Shown here piece by piece: positions 45,501 through 52,376 of a stretch of 52,376 nucleotides of DNA (its first letter is position 1; each line of letters begins with the position of its first letter). Both the position numbers and the translations under genes were made by a program. The notes beneath the pieces are model-generated. The model searched no databases, had not been told where the DNA came from, and saw only the letters and a list, made by a program, of their open reading frames with translations. Source of the stretch: Amoebophrya sp. A120 (lineage: Eukaryota; Sar; Dinophyceae; Syndiniales; Amoebophryaceae); contig CAJINV010000004.1 in the NCBI GenBank assembly GCA_905178155.1, positions 1,794,341 to 1,846,716 of the forward strand, read 5' to 3'.

Positions 45501-47575
45501 AAGACGACTTGCATGGCTTGCCACATCAGAACTCGAAGAAGTGTGGTGTTCGTTGTGTCTTCTAGGTACAGGCGCAGGTGAACTTCGGAGCGGACAGCAG
45601 AACCACGGAGGAGAGGCAGACATGCGGTCGGTTTTTTTTTATGTGGAGCTGGAGGCTTAGCAGTGAGAAAAATGAGAACCCAGTGGTGTCGTGCCCAACC
45701 CTCGACCCGCGCTTGCACCCAGCAGAAACGTCCTCTCCGGGAGGCGTCTGTGGGGCTTCTGTGCATCTTCTGAAACACAGCACGAGAGCAATTAACAGCA
45801 GCAGCGCCACCAGTAACGACGGGGGGCCGAGGCAGTAGTATTGAAATAGTGCTGCGGCTGTTCGATTCGAGGCGATGTTGAACAGGGTGGACCACGACAA
45901 GCCTGTGCCCGACGGGGTCCGATGATCCACAAGGACGAGAATCACAACAGGACGCTTGCGGGATTTCTATTTTCGTTTTTCCCATTTTCCCGATTTTGCT
46001 ATCTTGGTTCTCCGGAACATATGACTCCAGTCTCTCTCGTGGACCAGTATGGCAAAAGCGCAGGCTTATTGAAAGACGAGAAACGCAGCGGCAAGTTGTA
46101 CTTCAAGGCCCTCGACTTGCTACTACAGCGATATCTTCACCAAGAAGGAGAACCTCCGATGATGAAGGGTGTTGAAGCCGCCACAAGATCATCGTCCCCG
46201 AGAAAAGCAACTACTACCTGGGAACGCGCGCAGGCGTTGGTCGAAGCCGCGCACTCTCGAATATTCTCTAATCCTACAGTGGACCCACATGAGGAGCGGT
46301 TATTTCGAGAGCTCGATGCCCAGTTCGACGCGGAAGAGCGGTTAGCCGAAGGACTCGGCGACGTTGACCCGACGCTGCTAGAAAACCCGCCGCCGGGTGC
46401 TTTGGTCAGGCCGGTCTCCGCGCTCTTTGACTTGGACGAGGTGGATTCCGACGGAAGGAGAACGGGGCTGCGTGGCCGCTGGAACAGGCAGACAAATGCG
46501 GACCCGTTTCTCCTCCGCTTCACTCCAGACCTCGACGTATCCAAGAAAAAAACACCATCTCGAGCACATTTAGGAGGTTTTCGATCAGAGATTTGTCTCG
46601 CATGACAAATTTTCCTTGTATTGCAAAAACATAAGGGAGACCGCGTAAGTATAAATCTTGACTGTGATGCATTTCTGCGCATGACAAAAATTTTTGTAAA
46701 TGCAAAAACGTGCAAAATTGATTGCGATAGTGTTTTTTTCTTGCATACGACGTCCCGCACTTGCAGTACGCGATGGTTAATGTCACGCACTCCTCGGAGT
46801 TATTCCTGCAACCATATCAAATCAATGCAAATATGTCTGGGTCTGGAAGAGCGCAACGTTTGTCATGTACACTTTACATGAGCCACGATGTCCGTGATTC
46901 ATGTTCTAGCACCACAGATGAGATTTTGTGAGGGCATAATTCTGATTCCAATACCGCATGAGAAATGGCCTCTCCGCTTAGCAAAAGTTGGACCTCTTTT
47001 CCTGTTCATGCAATACAGATTTTGGTCGTAAAGTGGATGACTAATATGGGTAGACGCTGAGAGGCAAAAAGGTTCATCCAATACAGATTTTGATTTTCCG
47101 TAGGTAGAGTCCAAAGGCAGCATCACAAGTTCGTTGCAATCTTCCAGACGCAGACCCAGACATATTTGCAAAGCATAACCCGAAGCACAGCACAAAACCC
47201 AGCTCACTTCCCGCCCGGAAGCGGACCCTGGAGCTGGACTCTCTCTACAACCTCCGGGACATTATGCCTATTGCTGCTGCATCGCAGTTTGCGACTTCTG
47301 CAGATCGAGCTGTCTTCGAGGCGCCGCCAGGGCTTCACAACATGTGTGTTGAGTCGTGTGCTCTGTACATGTGGGAATACGTGAATGGGCACTTCGCGGA
47401 CACGCCGGACGATGCTGCGGATGATCCCATCTTTAGAGTATTTCTCCGGGCACGGGGAGCGCTTGTGCGGTACGCCGAAGATCCTGACTATCCCGGCGCC
47501 GTCTCCAAAGTTGGCTTTTTTGGCGACCCAGACGCTGTGGCGGAAGTCCTACACGCGCGATGGCAGGGTGATTGA
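33518..47575 (+). CDS. Unrecognised gene interrupted by the 11.2-kb unit
   Basis: Left part: about 33518-34869, mostly in one open frame (458 codons) rich in Ala/Glu/Gln/Ser. An alternative start at 33708 in the next frame encodes a hydrophobic segment (FCLLLLFLILG) like a signal anchor. Over 34720-34869 the best codon use is in that neighbouring frame (...GRPYYVPWNAP). Right part: 46031-46537, 46753-46814, 47183-47575 (TGA). The last 34 bp of the left part abut a terminal repeat at 34870, and the frame continues exactly after 46030 (SLVDQYGKSAG). The right half is acidic and helical, ending ARWQGD. I do not recognise the product. Start and internal structure of the left half are uncertain. 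Confidence 0.55.
34870..34919 (+). repeat. Left terminal inverted repeat of the 11.2-kb unit
   Basis: Matches the reverse complement of about 45980-46024 with a few substitutions and indels. The shared blocks are TCATATGTTCC, CCAAGATAGCAAAATC and a GGGAAAAA run. Confidence 0.8.
35108..39942 (+). CDS. Unit gene 1: large unrecognised protein (about 1,300 aa)
   Basis: Exon model: 35108-35221, 35387-35464, about 35530-35844, 36000-36974, 37130-37566, 37700-38749, 38928-39942 (TAA). The last four exons sum to 3,477 nt in one frame; the join between 35464 and about 35530 is unresolved (frames do not meet at simple GT-AG sites). A short TETRWLSLGR segment recalls the TRWLS signature of some hAT-type transposases, which is weak evidence. 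Other segments are a Lys-rich linker (near 37740), a Ser/Pro-rich stretch (near 38100), a compact beta-like VDFDPPSQTFYLQW region, an acidic patch (EDEDDEEVLE), and a helical C-terminus. Three introners with poor TSDs interrupt it. I do not recognise the protein. Confidence 0.6.
35222..35386 (+). other. Putative GT-AG intron in unit gene 1
   Basis: AAG|GTAAGG, a consensus donor, and ATGGAG|GGG acceptor, phase 0, join IGWQK to GLPLRQ. The alternative is translation starting at the ATG at 35381. Confidence 0.45.
35845..35999 (+). other. GT-AG intron in unit gene 1
   Basis: GAA|GTTTTTG ... TATAAG|AAA, phase 0, joins QHNHSGE to KLAAAGQR. Both flanking exons have strong GC3 bias. Confidence 0.6.
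36975..37124 (-). mobile_element. IE-26, family A introner, reverse, decayed TSD
   Basis: Starts TATGAATTGCAAAAGCATCG and ends CGATACTTTTGTACAGGATA. The TSD is CGTGG/AGTTG (3 of 5). Removal keeps the frame (WAVAW to LEVAHI). Confidence 0.9.
37567..37694 (+). mobile_element. IE-27, family K introner, worn
   Basis: Starts TATGCAACACAAACCACGCA; the right end is imperfectly inverted (GCGTGTTTTGGGTTGGGATA). No clear TSD remains (GACGA/CGACA). Removing it with five bases joins SNAAMDE to HLGSVHK in frame. Confidence 0.7.
38750..38922 (+). mobile_element. IE-28, family A introner, forward, decayed TSD
   Basis: Starts TACCCTGTGCAAAAGTGTCG and ends GCGATACTTTTGCCAGGATA. The TSD is lost (CTTCA/GTAGA). 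Removal with five bases gives WYAQLHFDPPSQ in frame. Confidence 0.85.
39943..41043. other. Spacer between the two unit genes
   Basis: About 1.1 kb with alternating GC-rich and A/T-run segments and many AAAATTC-type words. A long open frame on the - strand (40804-42417) crosses this spacer and the antisense of unit gene 2 and has no recognisable domain. The last 70 bp are probably the 5' untranslated region of unit gene 2. Confidence 0.5.
41044..44625 (+). CDS. Unit gene 2: unrecognised acidic/helical protein, 833 aa
   Basis: Exons: 41044-41240, 41371-41676, 41832-42946, 43101-43278, 43665-43975, 44102-44436, 44566-44625 (TAG); 2,502 nt, one frame, with a clear ATG preceded by a short AT-rich leader. 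The N-terminus is very Lys/Glu-rich, followed by a helical KMLKKDKEGVLEWG region. Residues about 180-310 are acidic and Ser-rich (disordered). A Trp-rich globular segment follows (SLQWLQWADWQEDDF, PPAWFIKG). The C-terminal third is helical, with an AIYYMKYMDMHLEEAARAAA stretch. The last part is Lys-rich and could be a nuclear localisation region (GPAAKKLKSEKQ). I know no family for it. Five introners and one GT-AG intron interrupt it. Confidence 0.8.
41241..41365 (+). mobile_element. IE-29, family L introner, TSD lost
   Basis: Inverted inner blocks GCCCATCTTCTGTGC and GCGCAGAAGATGGGC. It starts TATCAATTGC and ends TTTTTCATA. No TSD is detectable (TGCGA/ATTTG). Removal with five bases gives NTYCEKHGWN in frame. 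Confidence 0.82.
41677..41826 (+). mobile_element. IE-30, family A introner
   Basis: Starts TATGAAATACAAAAGCATCG and ends GCGATGCATTTGCACTTCATA. The TSD is AAGGC (41672-41676 and 41827-41831), the only exact one inside the 11.2-kb unit. Confidence 0.93.
42947..43095 (+). mobile_element. IE-31, family O introner (distantly B-like)
   Basis: Starts TATGATCTGCAAATGTGTC and ends GACACATTTGCAGAGAATA. The TSD is AATGA/AGTGA (4 of 5). The ends lack the GGGTCTGGAAG part of family B. Confidence 0.88.
43279..43664 (+). other. GT-AG intron in unit gene 2
   Basis: CT|GTATTT ... ACACACAG|G, phase 2, restores Leu and joins FCQTRL to DSKVREQ. 386 bp, no inverted ends. Confidence 0.75.
43976..44096 (+). mobile_element. 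IE-32, family M introner, decayed TSD
   Basis: Starts TATGAAGATGCAAGAAACTC; inverted at the right (TTTTTCGCATCCTATA), both with CCGGC further in. The TSD is TGTCG/CGCCG (3 of 5). Removal gives KILDVAELQD. Confidence 0.83.
44437..44560 (+). mobile_element. IE-33, family N introner, decayed TSD
   Basis: Ends TAGGAATTGCAAAACGCCCG and the inverse CGGGCGTTTTGGAGCTGCATA, with a second inverted CTGTTTTCTGTTTT block. The TSD is CGGCG/CGAAC (2 of 5). Removal keeps the frame into the last exon. Confidence 0.85.
44626..45561. other. Right-hand non-coding part of the 11.2-kb unit
   Basis: About 940 bp after the unit gene 2 stop codon. It holds scattered short frames without recognisable products and no introner. 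Confidence 0.5.
45562..45945 (-). CDS. Possible small membrane-protein exon near the right end of the unit
   Basis: A - strand frame of 127 codons whose middle part has good GC3 bias and encodes a single hydrophobic helix (PSLLVALLLLIALVLCFRRC) followed by a basic stretch, as in a one-pass membrane protein. Two other frames here are also open, so this may be chance. It would be the only - strand gene apart from the copia element. Confidence 0.28.
   Translation of the reverse strand: MILVLVDHRTPSGTGLSWSTLFNIASNRTAAALFQYYCLGPPSLLVALLLLIALVLCFRRCTEAPQTPPGEDVSAGCKRGSRVGHDTTGFSFFSLLSLQLHIKKNRPHVCLSSVVLLSAPKFTCACT
45980..46024 (-). repeat. Right terminal inverted repeat of the 11.2-kb unit
   Basis: Reads GATTTTGCTATCTTGG ... 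GGAACATATGA on the + strand, the inverse of the left end at 34870. It is followed directly by the second CTCCAG (46025-46030). Confidence 0.8.
46538..46747 (+). mobile_element. IE-34, family C introner
   Basis: Ends TATCCAAGAAAAAAACAC and the inverse GTGTTTTTTTCTTGCATA, as in IE-10. The TSD is CGACG (46533-46537 and 46748-46752). Excision joins FTPDLD to VPHLQY. Confidence 0.94.
46815..47177 (+). mobile_element. IE-35, family B introner with internal duplication
   Basis: Ends AATGCAAATATGTCTGGGTC and the inverse ending AAAGCATA. The TSD is AACCA/ACCCG (3 of 5). A CAATACAGATTTTG block occurs twice near 47010-47090, explaining the greater length (363 bp). Excision joins LFLQP to KHSTK. Confidence 0.88.
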
Positions 47576-48235
47576 GCAACGGTCTGGTGGGGTGGATCAA
47601 TTTACTTTAGTATCTTCACCCCAGAAAAAATCCCACCTGGCGGACCTGTCTTGTTTTCCAGCAGCTCAGATCCAGACTGATTGTGATTGTCTATCAGCAT
47701 TCCGCTTGTAGTACTGATACTGTGAATAAAATGTATACTTCATATGAAGGCTTCAAGAAGTTTAAGTACTTGAATTTTTGACGTTCTCCTTCTGGTGTAC
47801 GTGAAGTAAACAGAGTTCTAGTTCTACTTGTGTTCGTGAAGTAACCGGAATTGAAGCTGAAATCGGTTCTTGATGTCATCATCCTGGTGGCCTATAGTGG
47901 ACGATGATCACGACCACTACGTCGTGAGCTTCATCATACGACATCGACAGTATAGCGCCTTTTTGCGAGTATTTGGGATGTGCCTCCCAGTCGTCGCCAA
48001 GAACCAAGAGGTCGCTTATCATGATCTCGAAAGAGATCCAACGACCAAATAATTCATCCATACGCTCATACGACATTTTAGGTCCAGGTGGTCGATCGAT
48101 CCATCTGTGTCCTCTCGGCCGACATTGGGAATAGAGATGCATTGAAAGCTGCAAGAACCTCCGTCTCTAATCTTGTGTGTGTGTCACCAGCCGCGCACTA
48201 CTTCTAAACAGCGTCCTGCTCCCGAGGAAAGAAAG
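47576..48235. other. Intergenic region before the RING-CH gene
   Basis: About 660 bp with no supported gene, introner or RNA. Confidence 0.55.
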
Positions 48236-51200
48236 ATGGCCTGCTCAAAAAGACCACGAGCCCCGGGAATAAATCACAAGAAGGGGTCCTCGTCGTACGG
48301 GGGCTCAATGGTTGTTTATTCTCTGTTGCCTTTATTCGCGGCGCTTCTTCAGGGCCCAGCGACCGTGCAAGGAAAGCGGTTTACTGCGTACCAGCCCCCG
48401 CGGCCACTGGGACCACACAGTCCGCGGCCGGATGAAGGAGACGACCGCACATCAGCTGCAACATCCGCGCGGCGCCATCCCACTTCACCTCAAGGAACAC
48501 CGCTTCAAAACGTCAACTGCCATGGCGCCGCTGGAACAAGAACACGAACGCATACAACACAGCGAGAAAAAAATCACATCCCGAATCAGCCACGATATCG
48601 CTCAGGACCTGCGCATTCCCCGATGCTGGGCTACAACTACGACCAATATGAACAACGGTCACGTGGATCAATGCCACCAACGTCGCCACCGCAGATGCCG
48701 AGGATCTATCAGGGCGGGCCGTACGGTTACGGCGACCATAGTTCTTATAATTTTTGGGGTGCGCAGATGCAAATGCAACACAACATGATCAACCAGTGGT
48801 CTCAGTCTCCCAACCAAGACTACCGAAATATCTCTTGGGAGCAGTTTATGGGACGTCGACTCTCAAATGTTACATAATTCATCTCAACTGTGACATAATA
48901 AATTTGTGACACAAGAATCACAAGCGGAGCAAAAGATTAAAAAAAGGGCCGCAAGCTTGCAGCACTTGTGTCACAGATTTGGCACGACAGGTTACTGGCC
49001 TGCTTAGCACTTCGAGGATCTGCCATCCTGCGAAGTAGCAGCTTCACCGTGTGCTGGCAGCTGATAGCAATCTTGCAATTGCAGCATTGCAAATTCATGT
49101 AACAGTTGCGAATGCAAGAACGCAAATGCTTGAGAGCTCCATACAGTTTGCGTACCCCCCTGTCGGAGTTGTGCCACCGAATTTCTACCCCGCCCGCGGA
49201 CACCAACTACCCTGGCAGCACGATGGAAGCGCGTTTCCGCAGCAGCCGCGAGGAGCAGGTGGAGTGCATGTGCAGCACAACCACAATGTAGGTCAAAATA
49301 ACTCACCGATAGAAGAAGTACAACAGGAAGTACAACACCATGCTCCGTTTTTACCCCACCGATCACCAGATGAGCAACAAGTAGGTGCGCAGCAACAGCC
49401 CCAGCCCCAGTTGAGCCCGTATTCGGGAAAATATGGGCAGATCGGAGGCGGCTTTCCGGGCGGCGTGGACGGGACCTCTCCTTCCGGAGGAGGTAGACCT
49501 ATTTCTACTACTACCGGACCTGCTTCCGATCATCATAATTCTAGCCGCGGGACGAGCGGGGCTGCACAACAAGGTACTAGTAGCCCGGCTCCTGCTATGA
49601 GCATTTCTCATCACAGTCCTGCAGTGGCTTTGTGGTCAAGAAGTAGACAAAACCAAAGTCAACAATCCGCTCGGGAGCAGCGGGAACAAGACCACCAGGA
49701 GCACCGCGACTCTACTGCTTGGGACAGTTTTCACGAAGATGTGTTCGTCAGGACGGGCCTGCAATTGGAGCAGCAACGAGAACAGGAGGCAGCTACGCTG
49801 CGCAATGCCGTAGCATCTTCCTCGTCCTACAACCATTGCACATTGGAGCAGCAGATACAAGAGCAGGGCCGTCGCGCCCGCCAGCGCCAGGGAATGCTGG
49901 AGACGCACCACGAGCTGCAGCGGCAGCGGTATGACAGCGCACAACTCCCCCTTTCTCTCATTTGTCATGCAAAATCCCAACTCCCTTGTGGCACTGTGAC
50001 TGTTTGCCTGACAAATTCCACATGAAGCCCAAAGCCAAACAGCACTAAATTTGGTCGTACATCAATTTGTCAAACATAGGCTTCACGTGTGCTTGTGTAG
50101 TTTCTATTGCTGTTCTTGCCATCTATGCAAATGAGGGGGAGGGCAAGTTGTGCACTCTCGTCATAAGCGGGCACTTCTCAACACAGCCCTGGAAGTCTTC
50201 CAGAACACGCGCGCGCCCGTGCAGGTGAACATGCTTGCAGGAGCTGCAGACCACGCCGAGCAAAATCAGATGAACTTTCTGCCGGAGCCCCCGCCGGAAC
50301 ATCTTCAGGGTGGAGGACTGATTTTCGGCGGCCAACAACCGTCGTGGGCGGGTGCAGCTGCTGATGGACCCGTGTATCCTGAGTAAAAACGTCCCCAACC
50401 AATACGTCAAGATGGGAAATCTGCTACACAAATCAGACAGCTTTGGCTGTTGCGCATGACAAGTTGCGCCTTGTAGTGTAGTCCTGCTTAGGTAGTTCAG
50501 CAGCGTCACAGATCTAGCCTGCTATGCTGAACGGAGCATGACAAATTCCGAAGCACGACTAGAAAATGCCTCTCATGGGGCTCTGCATGAGAAACATCAT
50601 CAGCATGCAGATTTGCATGACAGCTATGGGGTGGGGACGTTTTTACACAGGATACCGCGCGAGGTGACTCTAATATTATCCCACAGCAGGAGCACCACCT
50701 GCAGCAGGGACAAGAAATGCTCGCTCAAGGCGGAGACGCACTGGCACTGCAGAGAGATCATTCATCTCCTCCCATCGACTACGCGCGTAGAGCGCCGGTC
50801 GACGTGCAAGAACATCTTAGTAAAGCAGGTGAAGATCATCTCCAACAGCTTGACAAAAGCTCTGCGCAGTTATCCGATCCCTCCCCAAAACAGTCGTCCA
50901 CGCCGGAAGATACTTGTTTCCTGTGTTGCTGCGAAGAGGAACTCGGGAATCCGTTGCTGAAGTTATGGCGTTCTCAAACATTACACTCTCAACTGTTACA
51001 TGATTTGTCATGCAAAATCACAATTAGTATTGATACGATCAAGCTGCTCCGCATGACAAATTCTCGAAGAGCCAAACAGGCTCGGGATCTGTGCCAAGTC
51101 TGTCATGCTAGACGCGCAAGGTCACCCCTTTGACTTTTGCCATTCTTGCATCACAAATTCATGTAACAGTTGAGAATGTAACAGTTGAGAACGCCATAGA

Positions 51201-52324
51201 AGTTCTGCCCAACCTGCAAGGCCAAAATCCACGGACCCTGTTGGGCCATGTACCGCCAGCAGCAGCGAAGTAATCCGGGTGGCGCCGGTGCTTCAGCTAG
51301 TAGTACTACTTCTGGTCGTGGAGGTGCTGCGCACCATAACATTGACCCGTGTCCGCATTGCCAACAACCGCTTTTCGGTGCCACCGCGGAGGCCCACCTG
51401 GGACTTTTCACCTCCAAAGCAGTACAACCGTTTGGCCGCAATAAAGGGGCTGGGGCTGGGGCTCTAACATCGCCCAAGGTCTGGCTGGCCACTGCGAAAA
51501 AACAACTCGGGGAAAGGAAGAGAAAAAATAAGATGAAGCGAGCATGTGGACTTTTAATATGCTCTGGAGGTCGTGGAGCAGCATGTGCAGGAGATGTTGA
51601 CAGGGGCGGCTGCGACAATCGTACCATGCAGAGCTCCGGGCGACGCGGTTGGGGAGTACTAGAAGTAGAACAGCAGCGAGCTTCATCCGGTAGAAATGCC
51701 GCGACCAGCCAGGAGAACTTACTCCTGCTGCAGCCCAAATTTCGCTCCCTATTGGCGCACAACTACCGTAAGATTTTGCGGGACGAAGAGAGACAGCAGA
51801 GAGGGCCGCGAGGGATTCTCGATAGCGATACGGTGCGTGACTGGCAAAATAAGTCACGGTCGTGCGCATCTTCTTTCAACAATAGCGTGGTCGACCCAGA
51901 GGGGGTAGAGGCTGAGATAGTACAACAAGAACAGACTGAAACTGGCACGACGTCCAGACTCGCAAACTCCCCAAGGAGGAGCAGCTTCAGCCACGCCCGC
52001 AGCTTTGATACTACTTGCCCCGAAGGAGCGACTGGACGACCGCACCAGCCGAGGACCACACGAGAAATTGTATCCCTAGACGAAGCTTGGCAACATCCTT
52101 TGACTGCAACTTCTCCATCCAGGTCCGGTCTTCGTCAGAACCTCAGAACTGATTCGTTCGTCGAACCTGTGGTAAGTGATACCGTATCAACTCATCTGGT
52201 AACCAAATGCGTGCGCGCGCGCGCGCAGAGCGCGCGCCGGCCCACGAAGCCGGCGCGCGCGCTCTGCGCGCTTGCGATATTGCTTAGCAAACGCAGCGCG
52301 AAGGCAGTTGCCGTTACCATATAG
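48236..52324 (+). CDS. Secreted or membrane-anchored protein with a C4HC3 (RING-CH/PHD-like) finger
   Basis: Exons: 48236-48846, 49149-49929, 50171-50374, 50660-50963, 51204-52324 (TAG) or until a donor at about 52172; 3,021 nt, up to 1,006 residues. A hydrophobic segment at about residues 25-44 (MVVYSLLPLFAALLQGPATV) could be a signal peptide or anchor. Residues 45 to about 610 are Gln/His/Pro/Ser-rich and mostly disordered. From about 617 the zinc ligands are C-x2-C, x11, C-x2-C-x4-H-x2-C (CFLC ... CPTCKAKIHGPC), and after about 40 residues CPHC. This C4HC3 spacing fits RING-CH E3 ligases or PHD fingers. A consensus GTAAGT at 52172 makes the last 150 bases doubtful, so the gene may continue past the window. 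Confidence 0.75.
48847..49143 (+). mobile_element. IE-36, family I introner, worn
   Basis: Starts TATGGGACGTCGACTCTCAA and ends GCTTGAGAGCTCCATA. The inner TGTTACAT and ATGTAACAG blocks are inverted. The TSD is CAGTT (48842-48846 and 49144-49148). Excision gives SWEQFAYPP. Confidence 0.9.
49930..50165 (+). mobile_element. IE-37, family G introner
   Basis: Ends TATGACAGCGCACAACTCCC and the inverse AAGTTGTGCACTCTCGTCATA. The TSD is AGCGG (49925-49929 and 50166-50170). Same family as IE-16. Confidence 0.94.
50375..50654 (+). mobile_element. IE-38, family H introner
   Basis: Ends TATCCTGAGTAAAAACGTCC and the inverse GGGGACGTTTTTACACAGGATA. The TSD is CCGTG/CCGCG (4 of 5). Same family as IE-17, without the extra right-hand segment. 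Confidence 0.93.
50964..51198 (+). mobile_element. IE-39, family I introner
   Basis: Ends TATGGCGTTCTCAAACATTA and the inverse AACAGTTGAGAACGCCATA, with a long two-block inverted repeat (TCTCAACTGTTACATGA). The TSD is GAAGT (50959-50963 and 51199-51203). It splits the zinc finger between its second and third cysteines. Confidence 0.95.
52221..52271. repeat. GC-rich long hairpin
   Basis: GCGCGCAGAGCGCGCGCCGGC (52221-52241) is followed after seven bases by its reverse complement with one extra GC (52249-52271). It lies just downstream of a consensus GTAAGT donor and would form a very stable stem in RNA or single-stranded DNA. Confidence 0.85.
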
Positions 52325-52376
52325 GGCAACCGCCGGGAGGCGTGAAGGTCAGGGAAATGGCCAGAAATGAAGCGGG

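Larger units (their letters stand above)
34870..46024. mobile_element. 11,155-bp unit bounded by terminal inverted repeats
   Basis: The left end reads TCATATGTTCC then CAAGATAGCAAAATC within about 30 bases. The right end, read inward on the - strand, gives the same two blocks with the same spacing plus one base, and both continue into GGGAAAA tracts. The 6-bp direct repeat CTCCAG flanks the unit (34864-34869 and 46025-46030). Removing the unit and one CTCCAG joins the flanking frame ...YYVPWNAPV to SLVDQYGK. It carries two long + strand genes and perhaps one - strand membrane-protein exon. I see no certain transposase. It could be a large DNA transposon, or an autonomous or cargo-bearing relative of the introners. 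Confidence 0.65.

Noticed and set aside
9302-51198. CRISPR-like or tandem repeat array
   Set aside because: The repeats are dispersed inside genes, differ in family and orientation, and have TSDs; there are no regular spacers.
1-52376. tRNA, rRNA or genomic spliced-leader genes
   Set aside because: I saw no cloverleaf with a recognisable anticodon arm, no conserved rRNA core and no spliced-leader sequence by eye. A covariance-model search would be needed to exclude small ones.

Overview
The window looks like nuclear DNA of a dinoflagellate, most probably an Amoebophrya-like (Syndiniales) parasite. Three things point there. All eight host gene models lie on the + strand. Their coding exons are GC-rich at third codon positions. 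They are interrupted by 39 short inverted-repeat introns that behave like inserted transposons ('introner elements', IEs). Invasive, non-canonical introners are known from Amoebophrya. The species assignment is inference; the intron structure is read directly from the sequence.

Layout. 1-5969: a Ty1/copia LTR retrotransposon on the - strand, inserted inside an introner (remnant 5970-6048) of the first host gene. 6049-18587: a very large protein with 12 IQ (calmodulin-binding) motifs, whose 5' part lies left of the window. 20154-20569: an 84-aa RIIa/DPY-30-like protein. About 20930-22450: a GC-rich island without convincing genes. 22957-27589: a 1,016-aa protein with two C-terminal fibronectin type III domains. 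28283-32356: a 673-aa RING plus TRAF-type zinc-finger protein. About 33518-47575: an unrecognised gene split by an 11,155-bp unit (34870-46024). That unit has near-matching terminal inverted repeats and is flanked by a 6-bp direct repeat; it carries two long unrecognised multi-exon genes (35108-39942 and 41044-44625). 48236 to about 52324: a secreted or membrane protein with a RING-CH/PHD-like C4HC3 finger, possibly continuing past the window.

How the introns work. Each introner begins with TA and ends with TA, has terminal inverted repeats, and sits between two copies of a 5-bp target-site duplication (TSD). Deleting the element plus one TSD copy restores the reading frame at every site. The exon sums are 8,754, 255, 3,051, 2,022, 2,502 and 3,021 nt, all multiples of 3. 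The splice junctions are therefore arbitrary 5-mers, not GT-AG, and copies in both orientations must be spliced. Eight ordinary GT-AG introns occur alongside them. I sort the introners by terminal sequence into families A-O; A (11 copies) and B (10 copies) dominate.

The most unusual observation is the 11.2-kb unit. Its own introners have decayed TSDs and mostly private terminal sequences, while those in the flanking genes are mostly intact, so the unit appears to have a different history from the DNA around it.
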